A stretch of 64,000 nt of DNA from assembly GCF_042646425.1 (NCBI RefSeq), contig NZ_JBHRTR010000028.1, positions 62,001-126,000 of the forward strand, written 5' to 3'. The position numbers and the translations under genes are program-made. The notes below the pieces were generated by a model. The model was given only the letters and a program-made list of their open reading frames with translations, was not told the DNA's origin and made no database searches. How positions within the stretch are numbered: position 1 is the first letter of the stretch; every line of letters starts with the position of its first letter. The stretch is from Marinibaculum pumilum. GTDB lineage: Bacteria; Pseudomonadota; Alphaproteobacteria; Ferrovibrionales; Ferrovibrionaceae. Of the stretch, positions 1 to 8,477 are shown piece after piece.

Positions 1-1
1 G

Positions 2-937
2 CTGCCGGAGCGCGTGCCCGGCCTGGTGCGCAGCATCAAGGCGAACGCGAACGGCAAGCCGATCGAACTGCACTCCCACAACGTCGCCGGCCTGTCGAGC
101 TGGGCCTATCTGGAGGCGGTGAAGGAGGGGGTGACGATCCTGCACACCGCCAGCCACCCGCTGGCCAACGGCCCGTCGATGCCGTCGACCCAGATCATGC
201 GGCACAACACCCGGCTGCTGGGCCATACCGACAGCCTGGACGACCGCCTGATGGCGGAGGTGGAGGCGCATCTCACGAAGGTGGCGAAGACCGCCGGCCT
301 GCCGATCGGCGTGCCGAACGAGTTCGACCTCTCCGCCTATCACCACCAGATCCCCGGCGGCATGACCGGTACCTTCAAGAACCAGCTGGCGCAGCACGGC
401 ATGCCGGAAAAGCTCGACGCGGTGCTGGAGGAGACGGGCCGGGTCCGCCGCGAGCTGGGCTATCCCGGCATGATGACCCCGTTCAGCCAGCTGGTCGGCA
501 CCCTGGCGGTGCTGAACGTGGTGCTGGGCGAGCGCTACCGGGTAATCCCCGACGAGGTGATCAAATATGCCTGCGGCCATTACGGCCAGCCGGTGGCGCC
601 GATCGACCCGGAGGTGCTGAACCGGATCGAGGATGCGCCGCGCTACCGCGAGATCCGTGACGATCCGCCGGCGCAGCCCAGCCTGGACGAGCTGCGGCAG
701 GAATACGGCGCGCATCTGTCGGACGAGGAACTGCTGCTGCAGATCCTGGTGCCGCCGCACGAGATCGCCAAGGCGCGCGCCGCCGGCCCGGTGGAACGTG
801 CCTATCCGGTCCTGGACAGCGGGACCGCGCAGTTCGCCAACGAACTGATGCGCGGCAGCGGCGCCGCCTATCTGTCACTGGAGACCGGGGACTTCGCCTT
901 CAGCGCGCGCCGCGGCGGCGGAAAGGACGCCGCCTGA
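2..937 (+). CDS. Biotin-dependent carboxyltransferase subunit (pyruvate carboxylase B / oxaloacetate decarboxylase alpha type), 5'-truncated
   Basis: The frame is open back to the window edge, so the true start lies upstream; about 311 residues remain. It resembles the carboxyltransferase domain of OadA/PycB, which moves a carboxyl group between biotin and pyruvate/oxaloacetate. Visible marks are the metal-binding LHSHNVAG segment, the PGGM segment after YHHQI, and the GTLAVLNVVLGERY region that is typical of OadA. The protein ends about 150 residues after these motifs without a biotinyl (MKM) domain, so a carrier protein must be encoded elsewhere. Its TGA overlaps the ATG of the following thiolase by one base (TGATG), suggesting translational coupling and a shared role in acyl-CoA or ketoacid metabolism. 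Family call is firm; the exact substrate is not known. Confidence 0.85.
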   Translation: MPERVPGLVRSIKANANGKPIELHSHNVAGLSSWAYLEAVKEGVTILHTASHPLANGPSMPSTQIMRHNTRLLGHTDSLDDRLMAEVEAHLTKVAKTAGLPIGVPNEFDLSAYHHQIPGGMTGTFKNQLAQHGMPEKLDAVLEETGRVRRELGYPGMMTPFSQLVGTLAVLNVVLGERYRVIPDEVIKYACGHYGQPVAPIDPEVLNRIEDAPRYREIRDDPPAQPSLDELRQEYGAHLSDEELLLQILVPPHEIAKARAAGPVERAYPVLDSGTAQFANELMRGSGAAYLSLETGDFAFSARRGGGKDAA

Positions 938-2130
938 TGGCACGCCGTGCCGTCATCGTCGACGGTGTCCGCTCCCCCTTCGGCCGGGGCCGGGCCGGCG
1001 GTGCGCTGAACCCGCTGCACCCGGTCGACCTTTATGCCCAGGTCCTGCGGGCGCTGATCGGCCGCACCGGCATCGATCCGGCGCAGGTGGAGGATGTGAT
1101 CACCGGCTGCGTCCTGCAGGTGGGCGAGCAGGCGGCCAATATCGGCCGCCACGGCTGGCTCGCCGCCGGCTTTCCGGAAACCGTTCCCGGCGTCACCCTG
1201 GACCGCAAGTGCGGCTCCGCCGAGCAGGCGCTGCACTTCGCCGCGCAGGGCGTGATCGCCGGCGCCTACGACATCGTCGTGGCCGGCGGCGTGGAGATGA
1301 TGAGCCGGGTCAGCATGAAGTCGAACCGGCTGGGCCAGGACAATCTCGGCCCGGCCTTTCACAGCCGCTATGACGCGGGGCTGGTGCATCAGGGCATCTC
1401 CGCCGAACTGATAGCCGCCCGCTGGCACATCGGCCGCGACGCGATGGACGCCTATGCCCTGCGCTCCCACCAGCGGGCCGCGGCCGCGCGGGACCGCGGC
1501 ATCCTCGCCCGCGACCTCGTCCCGATCGAGCTGCCGGGTGCCGAAGGACCGATCGTGGTGGACCGTGACGAAGGAATCCGCGACGACACCACCCTGGACA
1601 GGCTGGGCGGCCTGAAGCCGGCCTTTGCCGATCCGCAGGCGGAGCGGCGCTTCCCGGAGATCCGCTGGTCGGTGACTGCGGGCAGTTCTTCCCAGGTCAC
1701 CGACGGTGCCGCCGCGCTGCTGGTAATGGAGGAAGGCCTGGCCGCGCGGCTGGGCCTGACCCCCCGCGCCGCGGTCACCCATTTCGCGGTGGTCGGTGAC
1801 GACCCGCTGCTGGCGCTGACCGGGGTCACCCCGGCGACCGGGAAGCTGCTCGCCCGCGCCGGCCGGCGGATCGACGAGATCGACCGCTTCGAGGTCAACG
1901 AGGCCTTCGCCTCGGTCGTCCTGGCCTGGCAAAGGCGCACCGGCGCCGATCCCGAGCGGGTGAATGTCGATGGCGGTGCCATCGCCTTCGGCCATCCGGT
2001 GGGCGCCTCCGGCGGGCGCCTGACCCTCAGCCTGATCGCGGCGCTGGAAGAAAGTGGCGGCCGCTTCGGCCTGCAGACCATGTGCGAGAGCGGCGGCATG
2101 GCCAATGCCACCCTGGTCGAGCGGCTCTGA
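937..2130 (+). CDS. Thiolase family protein (acetyl-CoA C-acyltransferase, FadA5/FadA6-like)
   Basis: A 397-residue thiolase, the usual family length, that would cleave a 3-ketoacyl-CoA with CoA or run the reverse condensation. The catalytic Cys92 lies in DRKCGSAEQ, His353 in AFGHPVGASGG, and Cys383 in MCESGGMANA. The CESGG variant in place of CxGGG and the HFAAQGV segment after the nucleophile recall the steroid-type thiolases FadA5/FadA6 more than the classical PhaA group. It overlaps the upstream carboxyltransferase by one base. It could act on branched, aromatic or steroid-derived acyl-CoA; the substrate cannot be read from sequence. Confidence 0.92.
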   Translation: MARRAVIVDGVRSPFGRGRAGGALNPLHPVDLYAQVLRALIGRTGIDPAQVEDVITGCVLQVGEQAANIGRHGWLAAGFPETVPGVTLDRKCGSAEQALHFAAQGVIAGAYDIVVAGGVEMMSRVSMKSNRLGQDNLGPAFHSRYDAGLVHQGISAELIAARWHIGRDAMDAYALRSHQRAAAARDRGILARDLVPIELPGAEGPIVVDRDEGIRDDTTLDRLGGLKPAFADPQAERRFPEIRWSVTAGSSSQVTDGAAALLVMEEGLAARLGLTPRAAVTHFAVVGDDPLLALTGVTPATGKLLARAGRRIDEIDRFEVNEAFASVVLAWQRRTGADPERVNVDGGAIAFGHPVGASGGRLTLSLIAALEESGGRFGLQTMCESGGMANATLVERL

Positions 2131-2317
2131 GTCCGGCCGGGCAGGGCGATCCGGCCACGGCAGACAAGCGCAAAAGAAACCGGGGCTGTTCTGTTGCGCA
2201 CGAAATACACCTGAGCCGAGGGAAAATAAGGCGTAGCGGGAAGGCAGAAAAATACGGAACGGGGATCCGGATGTCCTGTTGGTCGGGCAGGAGAGCCAAG
2301 ACAAAGCAGGAGGGCTC

Positions 2318-3943
2318 ATGAGGTTCCACCGTTCTTTTCTCGCAGTAACGACTGCCCTTATCGGTGTCGTCGGCCTGACCGCCCAGGGCGGTGCGCAGAC
2401 GTCCGAGGCCGCGCGGATCCAGGGACAGGATTGCGCAGCCGAAGTGCAGCGCGCCCTGGCCGAGGTGAAGAGCCACCGCGAATGGACGCAGGTCCGCGAC
2501 GCGATCGCGCCGATGTCGCAGAAGGCGATCAGCGCCGCCGAAACGGCCGAGGGCAATTGCTACGCCGTGCTGATCGGCATGCAGCGTTACCTCGTGGACA
2601 ATGACGTGGCGATCGCCGGCTTTACCGACGCCCAGAGCATCGCGGCGACCGAGCAGCGCTATGTCGCCGCCACGGCCGGCAGCGCGGCCGGCGCCCGCAC
2701 CGAGGTCCAGGTGCAGACCAGGCCGGCCCAGGTCGGCGTGCAGCAGCGCGCCTCCGACGTCACCGTTGAGGAGGAGCCGACCGAGGTTGCGGTCAGCCAG
2801 CGCAGCGCGGAGGTGCAGGTCACCCAGCCGCAGGCCGAGGTGAATGTCGCCGCCCCGAAATCCCGGGTGCAGGTGCAGCAGCCCAAGGCGCAGGTGCAGG
2901 TCGACGCCGCCAGGCCGCAGGTCTCGGTGCAGCAGCCGGCCCCGGACGTGACGGTGACCCAGCCGGAACCGGAGATCTCGGTGCAGCAGAGCCAGCCGCA
3001 GGTGGCGATCAACCAGCCGGCGCCGAAGGTGCAGATCAAGCAGTTCAAGCCGGAGGTGAAGATCGTCCAGCCGGAGCCGAATATCCGTGTGGAGCAGCAG
3101 AAGCCGGTGGTCTCCGTGCAGCAGCCGCAGCCGGAAGTGGTGGTCGAGCAGGCCAAGCCGCAGGTGACCGTGGCGCAGGCGAAGCCGACCGTCGTGGTCG
3201 AGGAGGCCAAGCCGCAGGTGCAGGTGACCCAGCGCGAGCCCGAGGTCAGCGTGCAGCAGCAGGAGGCCGCGGTGCAGGTCGAGCAGGCCCGTGCCGAGGT
3301 CGAGGTGTCCCAGGCGCGGCCGGAGATCGCCGTCAGCCAGGCCGCCCCGCAGGTCGATGTGCAGCAGGGCAAGCCCAGCGTGTCCGTCAGCCAGCGCAGG
3401 GCACAGGTGGATGTCAGCACCGAGCGGGCACAGGTCTCCGTCGATCAGGAGCGCGGCGCCGAGGTCGGCATGCAGACGGCCCAGGTCGGCAATACGGTCG
3501 CCGTCGAACAGCCCGCCGGCCGGGTTCAGGTGGCGATCGCGGAAGCGGGCGCGGACCAGCTGACCGCCATCGCCGCCGATGCCATCCTGGTGCGCGAGGT
3601 CGAGTTCGCCTTCGACAAGGCGCAGGTGCGCAGCGGGGCGGACGAGGTCCTCCGGGACGTCGCCCGCGTGCAGCGCGAGAGCGGCGACGCGATGGTGCTG
3701 CTGACCGGCTACACCGACAAGGTCGGCGACCGCAGCTATAACCAGCAGCTGTCGGAGCGCCGGGTGTCTGCCGTTGCGCAGGCTCTGAACCGGACCGGCA
3801 TCGACGACACCTGGATCCGCACCAGGCATTTCGGCGAGCAGAACCCCGAGGAGGCCACCTCCAGCCGTTCCGAGCACAATCGCCGGGTGGAGATCCGCGT
3901 GATCCCCGCTGAGTTCCTGGCGCGTGCCGAGGCGCGGGGCTGA
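2318..3943 (+). CDS. OmpA-family envelope protein with 28 tandem nonapeptide repeats
   Basis: A 541-residue secreted protein. ATG at 2318 follows a clear AGGAGG at 2309-2314; a GTG at 2279 in the same frame has no such site. Residues 1-28 form a signal peptide (ending GGAQT). Residues about 29-128 are helical and contain two Cys. Residues about 129-380 are 28 copies of a 9-residue unit of pattern xVxVxQxxP. The C-terminal 130 residues are an OmpA/Pal/MotB peptidoglycan-binding domain: VEFAFDKAQVRSGAD, TGYTDKVGDRSYNQQLSERR and a final NRRVEIRV. The likely role is to span the periplasm and tether the envelope to peptidoglycan. It is followed by a perfect hairpin, so it is probably monocistronic. 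Confidence 0.9.
   Translation: MRFHRSFLAVTTALIGVVGLTAQGGAQTSEAARIQGQDCAAEVQRALAEVKSHREWTQVRDAIAPMSQKAISAAETAEGNCYAVLIGMQRYLVDNDVAIAGFTDAQSIAATEQRYVAATAGSAAGARTEVQVQTRPAQVGVQQRASDVTVEEEPTEVAVSQRSAEVQVTQPQAEVNVAAPKSRVQVQQPKAQVQVDAARPQVSVQQPAPDVTVTQPEPEISVQQSQPQVAINQPAPKVQIKQFKPEVKIVQPEPNIRVEQQKPVVSVQQPQPEVVVEQAKPQVTVAQAKPTVVVEEAKPQVQVTQREPEVSVQQQEAAVQVEQARAEVEVSQARPEIAVSQAAPQVDVQQGKPSVSVSQRRAQVDVSTERAQVSVDQERGAEVGMQTAQVGNTVAVEQPAGRVQVAIAEAGADQLTAIAADAILVREVEFAFDKAQVRSGADEVLRDVARVQRESGDAMVLLTGYTDKVGDRSYNQQLSERRVSAVAQALNRTGIDDTWIRTRHFGEQNPEEATSSRSEHNRRVEIRVIPAEFLARAEARG
2702..3457 (+). repeat. 28 x 27-bp in-frame tandem repeat encoding xVxVxQxxP units
   Basis: Reading from GAG at 2702, the protein falls into 28 consecutive 9-residue units with no indel, 756 bp in all. 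Examples: EVQVQTRPA, DVTVTQPEP, EISVQQSQP, EVVVEQAKP, QVTVAQAKP, SVSVSQRRA. Positions 2 and 4 are almost always Val/Ile, position 6 is mostly Gln, and position 9 is mostly Pro or Ala. The DNA copies have diverged, so this is an old array held by selection on the protein and not a recent slippage product. The alternating beta-type pattern suggests short strands separated by xxP turns. Confidence 0.92.
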
Positions 3944-3986
3944 TCGCACGATCCTTCACCGCGGCACGGTCCGCGACGGATCGGGG

Positions 3987-4019
3987 CGGCCGCGCCCGGG
4001 AGTGTCCCGGGCGCGGCCG
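3987..4019 (+). terminator. Perfect 14-bp GC hairpin after the OmpA-family gene
   Basis: The arms 3987-4000 and 4006-4019 are exact reverse complements (CGGCCGCGCCCGGG and its mate) around the loop AGTGT. It lies 44 bp after the stop at 3943, as expected for an intrinsic terminator. The run of T that would confirm it is hidden because the N run starts at the next base. Confidence 0.7.
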
Positions 4020-4102
4020 NNNNNNNNNNNNNNNNNNNNNNNNNNNNNNNNNNNNNNNNNNNNNNNNNNNNNNNNNNNNNNNNNNNNNNNNNNNNNNNNN
4101 NN
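4020..4102. other. Assembly gap (83 N)
   Basis: An unresolved run of N directly after a very stable hairpin. The structure probably blocked sequencing, so the number of N may not equal the real gap length. The start and promoter region of the next gene are partly hidden. Confidence 0.99.
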
Positions 4103-4118
4103 CATATCGACCGAAGAG

Positions 4119-5306
4119 ATGCGGTCATCCTGCAGGCCGGGTCGCGGCGCTCCCATCCGCCTCGCCCTGACGGTCCTCGCGGTCCTCGCGCTCGCCTCCT
4201 GCGCCGTAGGGCGCGGCATGCAGACCGTTTCGGTGCTGTCCGACATATCGGCAGGCCGGCTGCCGGACGGGGTCGTCCGGACAGCGCATCCCTTCACCCG
4301 GGACGGTCGGGCGCACCAGGCGGACCTCTACCATCCGGACGGCTGGCAGCCGGCGGCCGCCCTCGTGCTGGTGCCCGGTGCCTCGCCCCGGGGGCGGGAC
4401 GATCCGCGCCTGGTGGCGTTCGCCGGCACCCTCGCCAATGCGGGCTTCAGCGTCCTGGTGCCGGAGATTCCCGCCCTGCGGCGAATGACCCTCTCGGCCG
4501 GGGATGCGCGGATCATCGCCGACGCGCTGCGGCAGATGGCCGGTCGCCGGCCGGCCTTCCTCGGCGTGGTGGCGATATCCTATGCCGTCGGCCCGGCGAT
4601 GCTGGCCGCCCACGAACCGCTGCCGGCAGGGCGCGGCGCCGCCGCGGAGGTCGACGTGCTGGTGGGCATCGGCGGCTATCACGACGCCGATGCCGTGGCG
4701 ACCTGGTTCACCACCGGCTGGTACCGCCTGGCCGAGTCGGTGCCGCCCGACCCGGATGCGTCCGGCCGGCCGGGGGAATGGGTGCGGGGCCAACCTGGCA
4801 GCTACGGCAAGTGGGTGTTCCTCCGGGCCAATGCCCATCGGGTCGATGATCCCGCCGATGCCGCGCTGCTGGCGGAGATGGCGCGGCGGCGGCTGGCAAC
4901 GCCCGATGCGGGCATCGCCGACCTGGTGCCACGGCTCGGTGCGGATGGCCGGGCCGTTCATGCCTTCCTGTCGAACACCGACCGGGCGCGCGCGCCGGCA
5001 CTGCTGGCCGCCCTGCCGGCCGGCATCCGCGCCGAGATGCAGGCTCTGGACCTGTCGCGCCGGGACTTTACCGGCCCAGGCCCCCGCCTGATCCTGGTAC
5101 ATGGCCGCAACGACCCCGTCATACCGGCGGGAGAGAGCCGGGCGTTGGCGGCCGCGGTGCGGGACGCGGACGGCCGGTCGCGGGCGGACCTCCATTTCGT
5201 GGACGGGATCGGCCATGTCGATGCCGGCGGCATCGGGCTCGGCGATGCCCTGGTCCTGGTGGAGGCGGTCTATTCCCTGCTTGCGCTGCGCGATCGCGCC
5301 GGCTGA
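4119..5306 (+). CDS. Lipoprotein alpha/beta-hydrolase family protein
   Basis: A protein of about 395 residues whose start (ATG 4119) is uncertain because the assembly gap ends 16 bp upstream. Residues 13-28 form a lipoprotein signal with lipobox LASC (Cys28), so the mature protein is probably anchored to a membrane. The core fits an alpha/beta hydrolase: a VLVPGASPRG oxyanion region, a nucleophile elbow AISYA with the unusual Ala-x-Ser-x-Ala form, an acid in LVHGRNDPVIP and a His in DGIGHVD. It could be an esterase or lipase-like enzyme acting at the envelope. No operon partner is visible; the next gene converges on it 10 bp away. Confidence 0.75.
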   Translation: MRSSCRPGRGAPIRLALTVLAVLALASCAVGRGMQTVSVLSDISAGRLPDGVVRTAHPFTRDGRAHQADLYHPDGWQPAAALVLVPGASPRGRDDPRLVAFAGTLANAGFSVLVPEIPALRRMTLSAGDARIIADALRQMAGRRPAFLGVVAISYAVGPAMLAAHEPLPAGRGAAAEVDVLVGIGGYHDADAVATWFTTGWYRLAESVPPDPDASGRPGEWVRGQPGSYGKWVFLRANAHRVDDPADAALLAEMARRRLATPDAGIADLVPRLGADGRAVHAFLSNTDRARAPALLAALPAGIRAEMQALDLSRRDFTGPGPRLILVHGRNDPVIPAGESRALAAAVRDADGRSRADLHFVDGIGHVDAGGIGLGDALVLVEAVYSLLALRDRAG

Positions 5307-5316
5307 CGGCTTCGCA

Positions 5317-7329
5317 TCAGCCCGGACGGGCCGGCATGTCGGTCGCCGGCGGCCCGTCGCTACCGCCTTTCTCCGCCTCCGCCTCCGGCGCCGGCGCGAC
5401 CCGCGGGATCCGCAGCTCGAACGCGGTTCCCGCACCCGGCCGGCTGTGCAGGCCGATCGTCCCGCCAAGCACGTTGGTGACCGCGTTGTGGGTGATGAAC
5501 AGGCCCAGGCCGGTACCACCCTGGCCGAGCGCGGTGGTAAAGAAGGGGTCGAAGGCCTTGCGGGCGACCTCCTCCGTCATCCCGCACCCGTCGTCGCGGA
5601 CCTCCAGCACGATCTGGTCGCGCTCGTCCAGGTCGGCGGTGACCGCCACGGAGCCGTGCGCCCGGTCCTTGAAGCCGTGTGCGACCGCATTCTCGATCAG
5701 GTTGGTCAGCGCCTGTCCCAGCTCACCCGGATAGCTGTCGAGCCAGAGGAATTCCGGGACATGGGCAGTCAGCGAGACTTGCAGGTGCTTCATCGCCGGG
5801 CTGATGGTGAGGAACACCTCGTCAACGGCCTCGCGCAGCTGGAACTTGCGCCGCCGCGACGCGGTGCGGTCCGCGGCCACCTGCTTGAAGCTGCCGACCA
5901 GGTCCGCCGCCCGCCTGAGGTTGTGCTCGGCGATCCCCGAACTGGTCCGGACGCTGGCGATGAAGGCGTCCAGTTCCGACCGGCGCAGCCCTTCCGCCAG
6001 GCTGGCCTCGAAACGGGCCAGCCGGTCCGACAGCGCGGAGACCGCGACCCGGCCGTTGCCCAGCGGTGTGTTCAGTTCGTGGGCGATGCCGGCCACCATA
6101 CGGCCGAGCGCGGCCAGCCGCTCCGACTGGATCAGCTCGTCCTTGGCCTGCTCCACCGTGACCAAGGCCTGCGACAGTTCACGATTGCTCTGCTGCAGTT
6201 CCGCGGTGCGCCGCGCCACCCGGCTTTCCAGTTCCTCGTTCAGGCGGCGCAGCTCCTCCTCGCGGCGGGCGATTGCCGACCACATCGTGGCCAGGTCCAA
6301 GGACAGCTGGTTCAGCTCCGTGATGCCGCTGCCCGGCCAGTCCGCCGGCGCCGCGCCGCGGGCGATGCGCGAGGCGCTGCCGGCGACCTGGCGGATCGGC
6401 CGGGCCACCCGCTGGGCCCAGAGCGGCGCCAGCAGAAGGCCCACCAGCACGGAGCCGACCACCATGACCAGCAGGATGCCGACGATCTCCCGCAGCCTGG
6501 GGTTCTCCAGGCCGGCGGGGATGCGGCTGACGAACAGCCAGCCCAGCTGGGGCGAATAGGCGGCGGAGACGTTGTAGGTGTCGCCGCCGAAACGCATCGT
6601 TTCGGGCAGCCGGCGTCCCTCCAGGCCGGCGGCCACGATCTCCTGGCCATAGAGATTGACCGGTTCGCTGCCGCGCGGGTCGGTATCGGCCACCAGCTCG
6701 CCCTTGCTGTCCAGGATCCAGTAGCCCAGGCTGCCGCTCTCGCTGGCGACCCGGCTGATCCTCAGCAGGGTTTCCATCGCCATCTCGGCGATGATCACGC
6801 CGCCCGTCTTGCCGGCCGGGGCCGAGAGGCCGACGGTGACGTCGCCGGTGACGGCGGAGATGTGCTTGTCGCTCCACAGCGGCGTGGCGCTGCGCGCCGC
6901 AGACCTGAAGAACGGGTAGGTCGACAGGTCGATGCCGCGCAGCTCCGTGAGCCGGGCGTCGGAATAGCCTTCGATGCTGGCGGCAAGCAGCCGGCCGTCG
7001 GCATCGATGATGTAGAGAGCGGATAGGTTGGGCCGCCTAGCCCGGTCCAGCAGGGCCGGGAGTTCGTCCGGGTGCAGGTCCTGGTACAGGTCGCCGGCGA
7101 GGGTCACGCGGGCCTCTACGTTCTCCAGGAAGACCTCCACCCGCTCCGCCATCTCCGCTGCCGCCCGGCCGACCAGGGCGCGGTTCTCCGCAGCGACCCG
7201 CGGCAGCAGGAAACCCAGCAGCCCGCTGCCGACGACCAGCAGGGTCACCAGGATCACACCGACCAGAAGCATGCTGACCGACGTGCGAAGGCGGATTCCG
7301 GCCTTGCGGCGGGGCTGCGGCGGATTCAT
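5317..7329 (-). CDS. Membrane sensor histidine kinase (double-Cache-like sensor, HAMP, HisKA, HATPase)
   Basis: A 670-residue kinase. ATG at 7329 overlaps the stop of the upstream binding protein as ATGA, which fixes the start although the frame extends further up. TM1 is about residues 19-43, a periplasmic double-Cache-like domain 45-280, TM2 282-304 and HAMP about 305-355. A coiled coil follows at 355-405, then HisKA with His417 in GIAHELNTPLGN and a HATPase with an N box (NLIENAVAH), DDGCGM and GGTGLGLFI. It has no receiver domain. As the last gene of a three-gene set it probably senses a ligand presented by the adjacent lipoprotein, or binds it itself. Confidence 0.93.
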   Translation of the reverse strand: MNPPQPRRKAGIRLRTSVSMLLVGVILVTLLVVGSGLLGFLLPRVAAENRALVGRAAAEMAERVEVFLENVEARVTLAGDLYQDLHPDELPALLDRARRPNLSALYIIDADGRLLAASIEGYSDARLTELRGIDLSTYPFFRSAARSATPLWSDKHISAVTGDVTVGLSAPAGKTGGVIIAEMAMETLLRISRVASESGSLGYWILDSKGELVADTDPRGSEPVNLYGQEIVAAGLEGRRLPETMRFGGDTYNVSAAYSPQLGWLFVSRIPAGLENPRLREIVGILLVMVVGSVLVGLLLAPLWAQRVARPIRQVAGSASRIARGAAPADWPGSGITELNQLSLDLATMWSAIARREEELRRLNEELESRVARRTAELQQSNRELSQALVTVEQAKDELIQSERLAALGRMVAGIAHELNTPLGNGRVAVSALSDRLARFEASLAEGLRRSELDAFIASVRTSSGIAEHNLRRAADLVGSFKQVAADRTASRRRKFQLREAVDEVFLTISPAMKHLQVSLTAHVPEFLWLDSYPGELGQALTNLIENAVAHGFKDRAHGSVAVTADLDERDQIVLEVRDDGCGMTEEVARKAFDPFFTTALGQGGTGLGLFITHNAVTNVLGGTIGLHSRPGAGTAFELRIPRVAPAPEAEAEKGGSDGPPATDMPARPG

Positions 7330-8477
7330 AACGCCTCGAATCGGCCGTCCCGGATCACCACGAAGAAGGCCCGCCGCTGCGCATCGCCGTAGCGGTCGAA
7401 CTTGACGGGTTGCTGCAATCCGGTGACGGGCGGCAGGTCGAGAAGCACCGTCTTGAGGTCGCGGCCGTTGCCCGGGGTTCGCAGGGCCGCCAGCAACACG
7501 GTGACCGCATCGTAGGCGGCGATGCTGGAATAGCCGGGTTCCTGCTGGAAGCGCTCGCGATATTCCTGGCGGAACGCGGTGTAGTGCGTCGAGCGATCGT
7601 TGCGGTCGTAGGACTGGACCAGTTCCAGCCCCTCGATCGCCTTCCCGCCCAGTTGCAGGAGCCGTTCCGACGCCGCCCATTCGGCGGCCACCAGGAGGAT
7701 CTCGCCGTCCAGCTTGCGGATCTGCTGAACCAGCTGCGCGGTGTCCACGCTGTTGGCGATCAGCAGGATCGCCTGCGGTGCGCTCGCCAGCAGTCGCTGT
7801 GCCGTGTCGGAATAGCCGCGCGCATCCTTGGCGTCGAAGATGTCGGTGGCCACCACCTTGCCGCCCAGTTCCGCGAAGGCGGTGGCGAACTCGTCCAGCC
7901 AGCTTTGCGAGAAGACGCGGTTGTTGCCGTCGATGGCGGCGGCGACCTGCCCGATCCCGGCTTCGGCGTAGTGGCGGGCATAGATCCGGGCATTATCGCG
8001 GGTGGTGAGGTTGATCCGGAACAGGTCGTCATCCCGCCCGGCGAATTCCAGCGCCGAAATGGTGGGCGAGATGGTGATCACGCCCAGCTCGTCGATCACC
8101 GGCAGCATGCCTTCGGCCACGGCGCTGATGTTCGGTCCGATGATGGCCGCCACGCCGGCGGCCTCCAGGTCGCGCACCGCGGCGGCTGCGACGGCGGGAT
8201 CGTTGCGGTCGTCGCGGACGATCAGCTCGATCTCCCTGCCGTCGATGCCGCCGGCCGCGTTGGCCTGTTGCAGGGCGAGCTGCACCGCGTTCCGCGACGC
8301 CTCGCCAATATCGGCGGAACGGCCGCTCAGCCCGCCGATGAAGCCGATCCGGATCGGCTCCGCGTCGTCGCAGCCGGCGAGGGACAGACCCGACGCCAGG
8401 GACAGGGATGCGGCCAGCACGACCTGCCGGGCACGCCGCCAGGCGGTCCGGATCCTATGCCAACCGCGCTGCGTCAT
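7326..8477 (-). CDS. Periplasmic ligand-binding lipoprotein (Peripla_BP_6, branched-chain amino acid receptor type)
   Basis: A 383-residue lipoprotein with signal peptide and lipobox LAGC (Cys36), so it is tethered and not freely soluble. The mature part matches the LivJ/Peripla_BP_6 fold: IRIGFIGGLSGRSADIGE, then NAVQLALQQANAAGGIDGR, then the IIGPNISA segment. These proteins bind amino acids, urea, amides or aromatic acids. No ABC permease or ATPase is adjacent. Instead it lies between two kinase genes with 4-bp ATGA overlaps on both sides, so its job here is probably signal detection and not transport. The ligand is unknown. Confidence 0.88.
   Translation of the reverse strand: MTQRGWHRIRTAWRRARQVVLAASLSLASGLSLAGCDDAEPIRIGFIGGLSGRSADIGEASRNAVQLALQQANAAGGIDGREIELIVRDDRNDPAVAAAAVRDLEAAGVAAIIGPNISAVAEGMLPVIDELGVITISPTISALEFAGRDDDLFRINLTTRDNARIYARHYAEAGIGQVAAAIDGNNRVFSQSWLDEFATAFAELGGKVVATDIFDAKDARGYSDTAQRLLASAPQAILLIANSVDTAQLVQQIRKLDGEILLVAAEWAASERLLQLGGKAIEGLELVQSYDRNDRSTHYTAFRQEYRERFQQEPGYSSIAAYDAVTVLLAALRTPGNGRDLKTVLLDLPPVTGLQQPVKFDRYGDAQRRAFFVVIRDGRFEAL

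Noticed and set aside
2027..3949. A minus-strand frame with striking Leu/His/Asp repeats that resembles a leucine-rich repeat protein.
   Set aside because: The repeats are only the complement of the 27-bp units in the OmpA-family gene, so periodicity is inherited from the sense strand.
7330..7680. N-terminal extension of the histidine kinase frame up to 7680.
   Set aside because: It lies fully inside the binding-protein gene; ATGA overlap at 7326-7329 gives the real start.
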